A program made the position numbers and the translations under genes. A DNA stretch of 64,000 nucleotides, taken from Aphidius gifuensis (Eukaryota > Arthropoda > Insecta > Hymenoptera > Braconidae). Numbering within the stretch: the stretch's first letter is position 1; each line of letters starts with the position of its first letter. Below the pieces are notes generated by a model. It had not been told where the DNA came from. It saw only the letters and a program-made list of their open reading frames with translations, and searched no databases. The stretch covers positions 1-64,000 of the forward strand of contig NC_057791.1 of NCBI RefSeq assembly GCF_014905175.1, given 5' to 3'. Shown here piece after piece: positions 12,401 to 25,700 of the stretch.

Positions 12401-15400
12401 GCACAATACACCGGCTGTTATCATTGTGCATGTGTTAAAGCATACAAAGCTCAATTTTTAAATAGAGATAATGACAGTGATAGTGATTTAAATAATGATC
12501 CTTATATTGATTACGATTATCATGATGATGATGATGACGATGATGATGACGATCAAGATAACAATGACAATCAAGAAGAAGACGATGATGATGATGATGA
12601 TAATAATTATCAAAGTAGTTATGGTATTAATTATCATGTTGATAATTATGGCCATGATGATGACGATGATGATGATAATGATGCTGCTTATGAAGATATT
12701 GATGATGATGTTAGTTTACCAATTGACGATTCAATTGAATCTGATGAAAAACATGAAAAACATGAAAAACAACCACGTGATAGTAGTAGTCCAGAAATAC
12801 GTGTGACATTAATAAATTTTGATGATAATAAAATTAAAAAAAAAAATATAACAATACCAAATGATTATTATCCTGGTGGTGGTATTGATAGACCAAGAAG
12901 ATTATCACGTCAAGAAGCTGTTATATCATTTCCACTCGAGTTACCATCTATCAATGCTCCAGATGATGATAATGATGATGATGATGATGATAATAATAAT
13001 AATGTTTGTAATAAAAATGGTGTTTATAATGAGGATGATGATGATGAGGATGAAGATGGCGATGATGATGATGGTGATGATGATGACGATGACGATGATG
13101 AAGATGATGGTGGTAATAATAACAATAAATTTAAACTTGTTGTTGGTGATATATTTTTAACAGTACCAGAATTAAAAAGAGACCGAGCAGCATCAGTTGA
13201 TTCATGTTTTAATAATAATAAAAATAATAAAAGTGATTGTAGTAATTCATTAGCTGTACCACAACAAAATACAAGATCAAAAAGTGTTGATATTGTATTA
13301 CCAACTGATCAACAAACAAGATATACAGCATTATTACCAAACAAGGATCAACGTACCAGAGGGTGGGTACGTCGGGAACAATTTTGTCTCGTATTTTTAT
13401 TTTTTATCATATACAGTATATTCAAATTAATTAAAATAATTTTATATAACGATGACACCCACGTGTGACATGCTTAATGATGATTTTTTTTTTGTTTTTC
13501 TACTTGTTCATTTTTTTACCCTCCCTTCAAAATTTTTTGTAATTAATCAAGCTTATCGTTGTGGTAGACAGATGAACCACTCGTGAATAAGGAAACAAAA
13601 AAAAAAAAAAGCTTATCTTGTCGGTTTAGCACTCATTTTCACAAGATAAAGAATAACTTTCAATCATTTTATACACAAGCGTGGAAAGACCCTCTTCCGG
13701 CATTTACTATTTCCCCCAATGAGCTCAAAATATAACACCATTTTTTCTTTCTCTCTCTTTCTCTATTACAAGTCTTGTTATTTAATACTTTTTGGTACTA
13801 TGTACAGCTCTGGCTTAACTTACAAAACAGATACTTGTTTGTTTTTTTATTTAAATTCGTGTAAGACGTAATTCAAAACATTGTTTGAGATTATTTTTTT
13901 ATCATCAAAGATTATCTTGGCTTGATTTTTTTATTTTAAATACTTATATTAAAGTTTTATTAATTAACAACTTTGTAATTAATTTTAAACAAATGTTTTT
14001 TTTTTTTATTCTTCAAATACTAGCAGTTACTGTTAACGGAAAAAAAAAATATATATATATAAAATATCATTTCGATTCATTATAAATTCTTTTTTTTTTT
14101 TTTTTCCCTTTTTTCTTTAAAAAGAGTTTACTTTGAACGTATTCCAGTGAACTCTTGTGGCAAAATTGAATTGAAAAAGTTTGCGAAACGGGTTGAAGAG
14201 GAATGATGTTATATAGAAAAAAAATTCTTTCTTTATTGTTTCTTTTTTTGTTGAAAGAAAAAAATAAAATAAATAATGTAGCTATAGGTATATATTATAC
14301 AAAGAAGTTTAAGAAAATTCTAAAGGGCAAGAAAGAAACTAACAAGTTTTTTTTTTTTTTTTTTTTTTCTCTCTTTTTTAAAATCATGATAAAGAAAAAT
14401 AACTTTGAGACTGATTTTTTTTATTTTTTATTTTAAGGTAGTAGCGATGGGAGTGGGTGAATGTAGATAAGAAATTTTTTTTTTTTTTTTTTTCATTACC
14501 CTCAGGACCCTCAGAGCTACTTTTCATTCAGTTTGTGTTGAACAAGGTCTTCAAGCTCTATTTAACTTTATTCTTTTTATTTTATCCTAGTAAATGCCAA
14601 TTGGAAAAAAAATTATTTATATTCAAAAGTTTTCTCTAATAATTTTAATGCAAACATAAATACGTAAATAAATAACATTTAACATTTTTAAAATAATTCT
14701 TTGCAGTATATATTTTGAATAATTTAAATTTCATACTATAGGTATATATGTAACATGATGTTGAAATTTAAATTTTAAATAAGCCAAATTTTAGATAAGA
14801 AAAAAATTACAACATGTATAATAATATACTTGAACGGAATTAATTTTAGCTGATATGCGATAAAATGAATATTTGATGATTAATAAAATTAATATATTTA
14901 AAAAATTAAATTTCAGAGGAAAAGAAGAGAGACCAGCAGCAAGTGGCGATAGAGAGCTACGAACAACACCAGATTGGGGACCAGGTTCAATTAATGGAGA
15001 GCATCTCTGGGTATCAACAAACGCCTCTGGTGATTTTTGCTACGTCACAGATTGCTCGGTAAAACTTAAAAATAAAGATAAAGGATTATTTCATCAAAAC
15101 GTAAATAAACAAACTGATCTAGAATCAGGAATTTTTTTTTAATTTTTTTAATATACTTTCATCATCATTATCATTACTATTCATTAACACTTATTTCCCA
15201 AATGAGACTTGGAAACCTGATTCTCCAAACTGCTGTTGATTGCTTTTCCCTTAAAAAAAGAAGGAAAAAAAAAACCAAGATAGATAAATTCACAAGAGAA
15301 AATAATTCTCATCGTGATTAGATTCAGTCTCATAAAAGCGTCATTTCACATCGTCCCTTGTTGTATTTAATGTCACTTATCTCAACATCTTTTGCTCCTC

Positions 15401-18400
15401 TGTGTTGACTAAACGTTTTTCTTATACATATATACCTATATTTTTTTTTTTATTACTTAATTGACACGCGACAAGAGTAAATATATTTTTTTTCCTTTCA
15501 CAAGAATCTTATTAAAGCCCTACTTGCATTAAATTAAATCAGTCCAATAATTATCATCATAAAATTAAATGAAATGGAAATTGTATGTGTTTAAAAATTA
15601 AGAAGAAAATAATAATAATGTGGCTAGCCAATAATTTATTATCATCATCATCAATATATAAAAGAGCATTGTGTGTTCTTCCACAACACCACAACAGTCG
15701 ACACAATACATTAATATTTTATTGTATTTTATTTTACATTCATTGACAATGAATATTTGATATCATTATTTATAATTCAACATTTTCAGTAGCTAAATTA
15801 AAATTGATATATAATAAAGCCAGATATTTGCCTGATGATTAATTATGCAAAATTTCATCTAATAATATCTCGAGAGAAACGATTACGGCCAAAAGGTCAA
15901 AGGATCCTTTGTAGAATATCTTTTAAGATGTTAATTTATCCTTCTAAACATTAACCAACAGGTCAAAATAATAAAAATGCAATATTTTATTTTCACAAAA
16001 AACAGCTGGTTTTGCCTCGCCCTCGAGATATCGATCCAACTAAATATAATCCATCAATAGAATCCATTTAAATTAATTTCTATCTAATAATGTATTTTTT
16101 TGTTTTTTTTAAATATATAGAAACATGGAGAAAGATTAAAATGTGCAGCATGTCGTGTATCTGCTCACAAATATTGTTTACCAAAATTAGATTTTGATTG
16201 TAAAGCTGGTTATCGTGATGTTGGTGTACGTCAATATCGTGAACAAACATCAACAGATCATCATTGGGTACATCGTCGTTCACAAAAAGGAAAATGTACA
16301 AATTGTTCAAAATCATTTCAATCAAAATTAAGTTTTAGTTCAAAAGAAATTGTTGCTGTAATATGTAGTTGGTGTAAATTAGCATATCATAATAAAGAAG
16401 CATGTTTTAATGTTGATAAAGTTGGTGAAAATTGTGAACTTGGTTTACATAAATCAATTATTGTACCACCATCATGGATATTAAAATTACCAAGAAAAGG
16501 AAGTTTTAAAAGTAGTTTAAGAAAATCACCAAAAAAAATTAAACAATCATCATCAAGTGGTGCAAGTGGTGGTGCAAGTGGTGTTGCAGGTGGTAGTGGT
16601 AGCTGTACAACAACATCAAAACGTAAAAAAACAAAAAAAGATAATATCAATCAAGATAATAATAATGATAAAAAAAGTGTTGTTGCTGTTGATTATAATA
16701 CAGTATGGATGATTAAACCAATACCATCATTAACTGTACATCCATTATTGGTATTTATAAATCCAAAATCAGGTGGTAATCAAGGTGCTAAATTATTACA
16801 AAAATTTCAATGGTTTTTAAATCCACGTCAAGTATTTGATTTAACACAAGGTGGACCACGAATGGGATTAGAATTATTTAAAAGAGTACCAAATTTACGT
16901 GTATTAGCATGTGGTGGTGATGGTACTGTTGGTTGGGTATTATCAATTATTGATTTAATTGATATATCACCATCACCAGCTGTTGGTGTATTACCACTTG
17001 GTACTGGTAATGATTTAGCACGTTCACTTGGTTGGGGTGGTGGTTATACTGATGAACCAATAACAAAAATACTAACACATCTTGATGACAGTGGTATTAG
17101 ATTACTTGATAGATGGTCATTAAAAGTAACACCAAATCCAGAAGGTAAAAATGATGATACAACTGGAAGAGTTAAAGATAATTTACCATTAAATGTTGTT
17201 AATAATTATTTTTCACTTGGTGTTGATGCACATATTGCACTTGAATTTCATGAAGCAAGAGAAGCCAATCCAGAAAAATTTAATTCACGTATGAGAAATA
17301 AAGTTTTTTATGGACAAATGGGTGGTAAAGATTTAATTGTAAGAAGATGGAAAGATTTATCTGATTATGTTACACTTGAATGTGATGGAATTGATATAAC
17401 ACCAAAACTCATTGAACATCGTGTACATGCTATTGTATTTTTAAATATTTCATCATATGGTGGTGGTACACGTCCATGGGCACCAATGCCAGACACCAAA
17501 GAACCATCAACTGATGATGGTTTAATTGAAGTTATTGGATTAACAACATTTCAATTACCATTATTACAAGCTGGTGGACATGGTACACCCCTGGCACAAT
17601 GTAGTAGAGCTGTATTATCAACAAAAAAAACCATTCCAATGCAGGTAATATACATTTTATTTTATTTTTATACATGGAAAAAAAAAATGCATTTCAATGC
17701 AAATAAATAAAATCCCATGAGTCAAAAAAAAAAAAAAAGAATAAATTACAATATTTTATTTTATTTTATATAAAATAAAAATACAATAGTTGTGCTTGTA
17801 TCATTTCTTTCTAGTCATCATCAAGTATTTTCAAAAGCACCAAAATAATAAAAAAAAAAAGTATAGTAGAGTTAATAAAATAGACGAGGGTTCAATTTAG
17901 ATGAAAATGAAAAAAAAATAAAAAACTGCGCAAAAGAAATTTAATACTTAATCAATATTATTATACTTGACCTTTTCTTTTCACAAAAAAACTATTCTCT
18001 TTTTTTTAATAATAATAAAATTTATCTAGGTTGATGGAGAAGCCTGTCGTGTGTTGCCATCGATAATTGAGATGAATCATTTAAATAAAGCAACAATGCT
18101 AACAAAACGTAGATCAACACGTAAATCACATCAAAGTATTGATGTTAAATTAGAAAATTTAACTTTACCATTAATGAAAATAAAAATGTCTGATTATGAA
18201 GCATATAATTCTGACAAAGATCGTTTAAAAAAAACAGCAATTAGATTAAAAACAGAACCACTTGAACTTGAAGCAACAACAGATCTTGAAACATTACGTA
18301 ATATATTATCAAAAGAATTTCAAATGGATTATTGTTGTTTTCTTGATTCATGTACTGCTGAAAGATTTTTTCGTATTGATGTTGCACAAGAACATTTACA

Positions 18401-19325
18401 TTATGTCACTGATGTTATATCAGAAGCAATATATATACTTGAAGAAGATCCAAATGTCATTGCAGCAATTAAATCAGCACTTGATGATAAAAATAAAGAT
18501 GAAGAAATTATTAATCAAGTTATACTACAACAACAAAAAAAATTAACAAGTGATTGCAAAATAACAAGTGGTGATAAACAAACAAGTACATCACCAACAA
18601 ATAAAAATCAAAAAACACCAACAAAAGATAATAATAATAAATATAATCAAACTAAAACATCACCAAAAGAAACAGCATCATCATCAAAGTATCTTAGTTC
18701 AGCTGAAAGATTATTTAGTTTATCAGGAAATGTTAATACAACAACTTCTGGTTTATTAGAAAAAACAACTGATGGAATTGTACATTGTGCTAAAACTGGT
18801 GATTTAAAAAAAATTAAAGATTATCATGACCGTGGATATTCTTTGATGTCTATTGATTCAAATGGTCAAACAGCATTACATATTGCTGCTAAAAATGGAC
18901 ATCGAGATATTGTACAGTATCTTATTACTTGTGGACCACCATCAATGATAAATATGCTTGATAATGACAAGTAAGTAGGCATTATTTTAATTTTTTTTGA
19001 TTATGTTAATTAATATTTATTTATTATTAATTAATTCACAGAGGACAAACAGCTTTACACAAAGCTGTACAACATAAAAATCGTTCAATATGTTGTATGC
19101 TTGTTGCTGCTGGTTCAACATTAATTGTACGTGATAAATCTGGCAAAACACCAAGAGATTATGCAAATGAAATGGGTGAAACAAATCTTGCAATTTATCT
19201 ACAAAGTGAGTATATATTTTTTTAAATGAAAATTTTATTATTTTAAATTTGTTGATTAATTTTTATTTTTTATAGATCAAGAAGAATTTCAAATGGTAGG
19301 AGGAAGTATGCAAAAACTTCCTTGA
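1646..19325 (+). CDS. rdgA: Diacylglycerol kinase, zeta/rdgA type (multi-exon gene)
   Basis: Phosphorylates diacylglycerol to phosphatidic acid; the fly orthologue acts in photoreceptor lipid signalling. Exons as read: 1646-1719, 5795-5890, 12040-13362, 14917-15058, 16121-17644, 18030-18970, 19042-19205, 19276-19325; all have GT/AG borders and matching phases, giving 1437 residues. An ATG at 12041 could also start a shorter form (MQRLRSTFKRSRTPTG). Domains in order: Ser-rich N-terminus, Asp/Asn-rich insert (about 216-421), two C1 zinc fingers (about 527-640; second begins HHWVHRRSQKGKCTNC), MARCKS-like basic patch (RKGSFKSSLRKSPKK), catalytic domain with LLVFINPKSGGNQG, ACGGDGTVGW and LPLGTGNDLARS, accessory domain, and C-terminal ankyrin repeats (GQTALHIAAKNGH, GQTALHKAVQHKN). 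The order matches vertebrate DGK-zeta. The C-terminus as read (FQMVGGSMQKLP) lacks that family's ETAV PDZ ligand. Family assignment is very sure; the 5' exon structure is inferred. Confidence 0.93.
1720..2812 (+). other. Intron 1 / region upstream of exon 1b
   Basis: AT-rich with long A and T runs (for example 1743-1760, 1945-1963) and a TTTTA repeat near 2262-2288. A TTCAGTTTT string at 2552-2560 resembles an initiator and could serve exon 1b, but this is weak. Nothing else seen. Confidence 0.4.
2813..2952 (+). CDS. rdgA: Alternative kinase first coding exon 1b
   Basis: ATG at 2813 starts a 46-residue open segment (MKILPCFICVKKIKKK, later NVFQPVYRSIEVSCGLQIEP) followed by a consensus GTGAGT donor at 2953. 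It ends in phase 2, exactly like exon 1a, so it can splice to the same downstream exons. The N-terminus has two cysteines followed by a polybasic run, which would suit lipid modification and membrane association (inference). A poly-A run inside encodes the lysines. No homologue is recalled for the peptide. Confidence 0.5.
2953..5794 (+). other. 5' intron, AT-rich
   Basis: Low-complexity AT-rich sequence with poly-A/T tracts (3665-3683, 3893-3910). The open frame at 3119-3352 is composition-driven. No exon, RNA gene or mobile element recognised. Confidence 0.5.
5795..5890 (+). CDS. rdgA: 96-base symmetric (phase 2-2) kinase exon
   Basis: A GC-rich island bounded by TTGTAG acceptor and AAAG/GTTGGC donor. 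In the phase supplied by exon 1a or 1b it reads open for all 32 codons (LLGISPGLGHQVHFSEGTNL, then RCREDPEPPDE) and leaves phase 2, fitting exon 12040 to give ...PPDER before MQRLRSTF. Because its length is a multiple of three it can be skipped without changing frame. The opposite-strand open frame over it (5758-5976) is a shadow. The donor is not ideal. Confidence 0.6.
5891..12039 (+). other. Large 5' intron (6.1 kb)
   Basis: Mostly AT-rich. It holds simple repeats (TAA near 9065-9090, ATT near 9395-9422, GAT near 11645-11665, AAT near 11797-11820, TTTTA/TTTCA near 11025-11063), three copies of a TGACTTGTACTACT-like motif at 7564-7743, a GC-rich island at 10591-10705 and a short hairpin at 11299-11347. 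The 122-codon open frame at 7034-7402 is Lys/Asn-rich and not supported as a gene. Confidence 0.5.
10591..10705. other. Unexplained GC-rich island in the kinase 5' intron
   Basis: About 115 bases that are much GC-richer than the flanks. Several frames are open across parts of it, but no good acceptor plus donor pair in phase 2-2 was found, so it is not called an exon. It may be a noncoding first exon, promoter or enhancer. Sequence alone does not decide. Confidence 0.4.
13363..14916 (+). other. Kinase intron
   Basis: GTGGGT donor to TTTCAG acceptor. AT-rich, with long T runs near 14347-14367 and 14477-14493. Short open frames inside are poly-Phe/Lys artefacts. Nothing else seen. Confidence 0.6.
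15059..16120 (+). other. Kinase intron with a TATA-like element
   Basis: Splits the first C1 domain after ...FCYVTDCS. A TATATAAAAG string at 15656-15665 is followed about 35 bases later by ACAGTC, the spacing of a TATA plus initiator promoter. No other element recognised. Confidence 0.5.
17645..18029 (+). other. Kinase intron after the catalytic exon
   Basis: GTAATA donor to TTATCTAG acceptor, phase 0, between ...KTIPMQ and VDGEACRV. This junction falls inside the accessory domain. AT-rich, nothing else seen. Confidence 0.7.
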
Positions 19326-22300
19326 CCTCTTGAGGTTTGCTGAGGTTTTTCATAAACGCCAATTAAAAGTATTTTTTAGATTTTAATTTTCACTATTTTA
19401 AAATAAAAATAAAGCTACTCAATTTATCTGACAAAAATCATTTGATTATGTCTAGATATAAGTAATATAGGGGTCCATTTAAATTATCCTCAAATCTATG
19501 TTGTCAAATAATGAATAATTTAATAATCAATCATAAAAGATTGTCCTCTATTTTTAATTACCTCAAATTATTAAATACAATTAGATTATAAATTATGCTC
19601 TCCTATAGATAAAAAACTATATATTATTGGTATTATACAAAAACAACAACAACAACACGTAAATTTTCGCTTTTTTTTTAAATCCAGCGTTTGATTGTGA
19701 TATTATTAAAGAAAAAAAAAACAAACTGAAAATATTTATTTCGTCCTTTTATAAATGATTAATAATAATTAATTAAAAATTAACTTCGTGTATATTTAAA
19801 TGTTGTAAAAAAAAAAAAAAAAATGAAAATTATTCGAATTGTTAATTAATGTCATCGATGACAAATTTATTTATTCAAATAATAACTCGATCAAGATATA
19901 TTTATGCGTATATTTAAAAAAAGTATTAAATTAGTGCCACCTTGAAATTCATCGAAAGAAAATAAAATATAAAATTGTTTATTCGGTTAAATGAAATAAT
20001 TAGTAATTAATAATAAATTGTCACTTAATATTTGATGAATAATCACTGGCGCATTATATTTCATAATCTTTAATCAAATTTAAATAAAAAAACAATAAAT
20101 ATATATGTGTATTAAAAAAAAAAACAAATTAAAAATATGCAAGAAAATTTACGAAATATAATCGGTACCAAATGAAAAAAATGGGGATCAATGCATGAAC
20201 ACCAATTAGTTCTTAGAGGCGGTCTATTGCTACTACTATTACTATATTAATAATTAACAAAAAAAAAAAAACATAAAAATTAAAAAAAAAATATAAAAAA
20301 TAAAATAAAAAAAAAAAACTGAATATACTTGATAATTTTATTATAATTAATTGGAGAAGGAAAAATTCTGTATTCGAAAAAAAGATTTAAATATTTCTAG
20401 AGCTTAAAGACTTATAAATGTTATTATTATTATTATTACTATCTTTATTTCAAGTATGAATACTGAAAAATAAAAAAAGGCAAGATGTAAATTATTATCA
20501 AATGTATACGCTGGTTAAAAACATGATGATAATTATTATTATTTGTATAAAGAAAATCTGATGTTGATGTGAAAAGAATAATTGAATCAATTGTTTTTCG
20601 ACATGCTGTATAAAATAGATATATTATTATATAAAGAAAAAGTAATTTGTTTGGACAAAAGATATTTAATTGAGGTCTCTGTCATGAATGATAAAGATAA
20701 TCATTTGTGGTCTGTAACAAAAATAAAAATATATATATTAAATGGGTCAAACAAACATATGCCTGGATCGAAATTAAATCAACTTATACAGAGTCAAAGA
20801 TAAAAAAAAATAAATTTAAAAAAAAAAGAATTATATGAAAAACACAGTATTGCCTTCCTATTGGCAACGATTCGGCCTGGATTATCGACTTTTTTCCTTT
20901 TACGTTTGTATAGCAATAAAATGTCGGACAATCAACGAAGATAATCCAGGACAAATCCTTCGCCCTCTCATACATGAAAATAAAAAAATTAAAAAAATGA
21001 TACTTAATCCAAACTGAAACCATTCAATGTTTTTTTCTTTCTTTTTTATAATTTTTTTTCATCACTTTCATTATTATATAGTAATAAAAAAAGCATAATG
21101 TTTTATGTGAAAATTTAGCAATGAGTTTTGTGAAAGAAAAAATATAAAAATAAGCCAAGTTTTATGCCAGAAACGTTCCCAATTTCTTAGAGTGTTACAA
21201 TATCATTTTTTATAAACTTTTTTTTCTTTTGTTTATTGTATTGTTGAGTGTAATTAGAATTTTTTTTTATATGAATATTTTGAATAGTCACGAAATTGCT
21301 TTTCATTGACACTGAGAAATAAAAGTGACAAAAAGGGGTGGTGGTTTCTAAAATGAGACATTTCAAACTAATTAGGTCAAGAGAAATTAAATGTTTTTTA
21401 TTTACAAAAGAATATCATTTCAAATAATGTCAAAAACTTAATTTTTTTTCATCAAATTTTCTCATTTCACAAATTGGACAACGAATTTTTTAAATATAAA
21501 AATAATTACTTGGTCTATTACTTTTTATTCATACTCTAAAATTAAAACACCAAGTACAACTTAAAAAAAATTAAATAAATAAATATAAATATCGTAGTTA
21601 TTATTAAATATTAAGAATTATAAACATTTTGAAATTATAATAATAATAATAATATTTGATTGATGTTTCATATAATTCTTCTTAATTGACAATTTTTTTT
21701 GAGGAGAATTAAGTACTAATATTATACTCAGGCCTGTTGATAATACCTTAAGAGATTAAACTGAGTTGAAAGAAAATATCTACAAAAATATTGTTATTAT
21801 TATTTATTGTACTAAGTTGTTGATTTAAAAAAAAAAGAAAATCATAATAATATAATTATATCACAAGAATAACAAAAAAAAAAAAGAAAATATTTAATTT
21901 CATTGAGACACTGTTTTTCCTTTGATAAATATTATGATAATGTTATTTAAAAAATTATAGCTCATTTGTCCTGTTAATTTATAAATTATCTAGCGAGAAA
22001 AAAATTAATTTGAGATGTATTTAAAGGTCTCTATTAGATCTAGATATTATATTAAAATAAATATTCTTGTTTTAATTAGAGAGTCTCATATAAAACGTTA
22101 AATTGTCATTATAAATTAATTAATTTGTTATTTTATTGATATTCAAAATTATAATACGAGTCTTTATGGAAAATAAAAAAGACACGATAAATGTTACGAG
22201 GATTGGAAAATTGTGAATGAAAATACTAAGGAAGTGATAATTGCTGTGAAAAGTTTAACTTTTTTTTTTATTTAAATCTAAGTTGCTTTGTGAATATTTT

Positions 22301-22759
22301 AATTTGAAAAGAAACAACATAAAAAATATTATAGATTTCAAATGAATGATTTGCTTATTACTTTCATTCATTATTCACTTTTATTATCATAATAATGTAG
22401 CAATTAATTTATTATTTCTTATTCATATTGAGTGAATGAATGTTTGATTTTTTTAAATTATTTTTTAAGTGACTGTAATTGATTTATGTATTTTTAGTTA
22501 TTAATTATATAAAAAGAGTATTTATTTGGAAAATGTGAAAGAATATAAAAAGAAGAATATGATGAAGGATATATTATTAAAAAGATGAAAAAAAATTATA
22601 GATCATTTCTATGATTCGTTTATTTGAATTAGAGCTATAAATGAATTATCTAAATATTTATTTCATTAATAACAATTTATTATAATAGTTTATTCAGATA
22701 ATTATTAATAAAAATATTATTACTAAATTAATTATTCAAAGACTTATTATTATTATCTA
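19326..22759 (+). other. 3' side of the kinase gene and spacer before the satellite
   Basis: Follows the kinase stop codon at 19323-19325. An AATAAA signal near 19406 and several later ones could end the transcript. The rest is AT-rich. One GC-richer patch at 20863-20964 forms a hairpin (listed separately); short open frames on both strands over it are not supported as genes. Confidence 0.5.
20863..20964. other. Imperfect hairpin
   Basis: Exact 11-base arms CCTGGATTATC (20876-20886) and GATAATCCAGG (20940-20950), extended outward with interruptions by GATT/AATC and GGC/GCC. It could be a small-RNA precursor or the remnant of a small inverted-repeat element. No known mature miRNA is recognised. 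Confidence 0.4.
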
Positions 22760-25700
22760 TTAGATATATTGTGTGATCCTGCGACTCCAGATATTCTATC
22801 GAATACTTCTTTGCTTGTTCTATGATCCTGTTTGAATACATCATTTTTTCTATTATTTTTTCTATTTTCTTTTATAGAAAAAAAATTTTATTTTTGAAAT
22901 ATTAGGAAAACAGGAATGACTACAGGTGAACTGAGAATTGTACAAAATACCTCTTTGCCTGTTCTATGATCCTGTTAAAAAATTAGGGTCGCCACTATTT
23001 TTTTTCTAATTGTTTTTAAAGAAATAAAATTATTTTTAAAATATCAGGAGAGCAGGTAATGCAGGAGGTAAACTAGAAATCAAATAAAATACCTCTTCAC
23101 CTGTTCTATGATCCTGTTAAAAAATTAGGGTCGCCGCTATTTTTTTTCTAATTGTTTTTAAGGAAATAAAATTTATTTTTGAAATATCAGGAGAGCAGGT
23201 AACGCAGGAGGTGAACCAGAAATCGTACAAAATACCTCTTTGCTTGTTCTATGATCCTGTTAAAAAATTAAGGTCGCCACTATTTTTTTTCTAATTGTTT
23301 TTAAAGAAATAAAATTTATTTTTGAAATATCAGGAGAGCAGGTAATGCAGGAGGTGAACCACAAATTGTACAAAATACCTCTTTGCCTGTTCTATGATCC
23401 TGTTAAAAAATTAAGGTCGCCACTATTTTTTTTCTAATTGTTTTTAAGGAAATAAAATTTATTTTTGAAATATCAGGAGAGCAGGTAACGCAGGAGGTGA
23501 ACCAGAAATCGTACAAAATACCTCTTTGCTTGTTCTATGATCCTGTTAAAAAATTAAGGTCGCCACTATTTTTTTTCTAATTGTTTTTAAAGAAATAAAA
23601 TTATTTTTAAAATATCAGGAGAGCAGGTAATGCAGGAGGTAAACTAGAAATCAAATAGAATACCTCTTCACCTGTTCTATGATCCTGTTAAAAAATTAAG
23701 GTCGCCACTATTTTTTTTCTAATTGTTTTTAAGGAAATAAAATTTATTTTTTAAATATCAGGAGAGCAGGTAACGCAGGAGGTGAACCAGAAATTGTACA
23801 AAATACCTCTTTGCTTGTTCTATGATCCTGTTAAAAAATTAAGGTCGCCACTATTTTTTTTCTAATTGTTTTTAAAGAAATAAAATTATTTTTAAAATAT
23901 CAGGAGAGCAGGTAATGCAGGAGGTGAACCAGAAATTGTACAAAATACCTCTTTGCTTGTTCTATGATCCTGTTAAAAAATTAAGGTCGCCACTATTTTT
24001 TTTCTAATTGTTTTTAAAGAAATAAAATTATTTTTGAAATATCAGGAGAGCAGGTAATGCAGGAGGTAAACTAGAAATCAAATAAAATACCTCTTCACCT
24101 GTTCTATGATCCTGTTAAAAAATTAAGGTCGCCACTATTTTTTTTCTAATTGTTTTTAAAGAAATAAAATTTATTTTTGAAATATCAGGAGAGCAAGTAA
24201 CGCAGGAGGTGAACTAGAAATCAAATAAAATACCTCTTCGCCTGTTCTATAATCCTGTTAAAAAATTAAGGTCGCCACTATTTTTTTTCTAATTGTTTTT
24301 AAGGAAATAAAATTTATTTTTGAAATATCAGGAGAGCAGGTAATGCAGGAGGTGAACCAGAAATCAAATAAAATACCTCTTTGCTTGTTCTATGATCCTG
24401 TTAAAAAATTAAGGTCGCCGCTATTTTTTTTCTAATTGTTTTTAAGGAAATAAAATTTATTTTTGAAATATCAGGAGAGCAGGTAACGCAGGAGGTGAAC
24501 CAGAAATCGTACAAAATACCTCTTTGCTTGTTCTATGATCCTGTTAAAAAATTAAGGTCGCCACTATTTTTTTTCTAATTGTTTTTAAGGAAATAAAATT
24601 TATTTTTGAAATATCAGGAGAGCAGGTAACGCAGGAGGTGAACCACAAATTGTACAAAATACCTCTTCGCCTGTTCTATGATCCTGTTAAAAAATTAAGG
24701 TCGCCGCTATTTTTTTTCTAATTGTTTTTAAGGAAATAAAATTATTTTTAAAATATCAGGAGAGCAGGTAATGCAGGAGGTAAACTAGAAATCAAATAAA
24801 ATACCTCTTCACCTGTTCTATGATCCTGTTAAAAAATTAAGGTCGCCACTATTTTTTTTCTAATTGTTTTTAAGGAAATAAAATTTATTTTTGAAATATC
24901 AGGAGAGCAGGTATTGCAGGAGGTAAACTAGAAATCAAATAAAATACCTCTTCACCTGTTCTATAATCCTGTTAAAAAATTAAGGTCGCCACTATTTTTT
25001 TTCTAATTGTTTTTAAGGAAATAAAATTTATTTTTTAAATATCAGGAGAGCAGGTATTGCAGGAGGTAAACTAGAATTTAAATAAAATACCTCTTCGCCT
25101 GTTCTATGATCCTGTTAAAAAATTAAGGTCGCCACTATTTTTTTTCTAATTGTTTTTAAGGAAATAAAATTTATTTTTGAAATATCAGGAGAGCAGGTAA
25201 CGCAGGAGGTGAACCAGAAATCGTACAAAATACCTCTTTGCTTGTTCTATGATCCTGTTAAAAAATTAAGGTCGCCACTATTTTTTTTCTAATTGTTTTT
25301 AAGGAAATAAAATTTATTTTTGAAATATCAGGAGAGCAGGTATTGCAGGAGGTAAACTAGAAATCAAATAAAATACCTCTTCGCTTGTTCTATGATCCTG
25401 TTAAAAAATTAAGGTCGCCACTATTTTTTTTTCTAATTGTTTTTAAAGAAATAAAATTATTTTTAAAATATCAGGAGAGCAGGTAACGCAGGAGGTGAAC
25501 TAGAAATCAAATAAAATACCTCTTCGCCTGTTCTATGATCCTGTTAAAAAATTAGGGTCGCCGCTATTTTTTTTCTAATTGTTTTTAAGGAAATAAAATT
25601 TATTTTTGAAATATCAGGAGAGCAGGTAATGCAGGAGGTGAACCAGAAATTGTACAAAATACCTCTTTGCCTGTTCTATGATCCTGTTAAAAAATTAAGG

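Noticed and set aside
12063..13160. Open frames overlapping the kinase exon (minus strand and other plus frames)
   Set aside because: Met/Ile-rich translations of the GAT/CAT repeats; the DGK frame accounts for the region.
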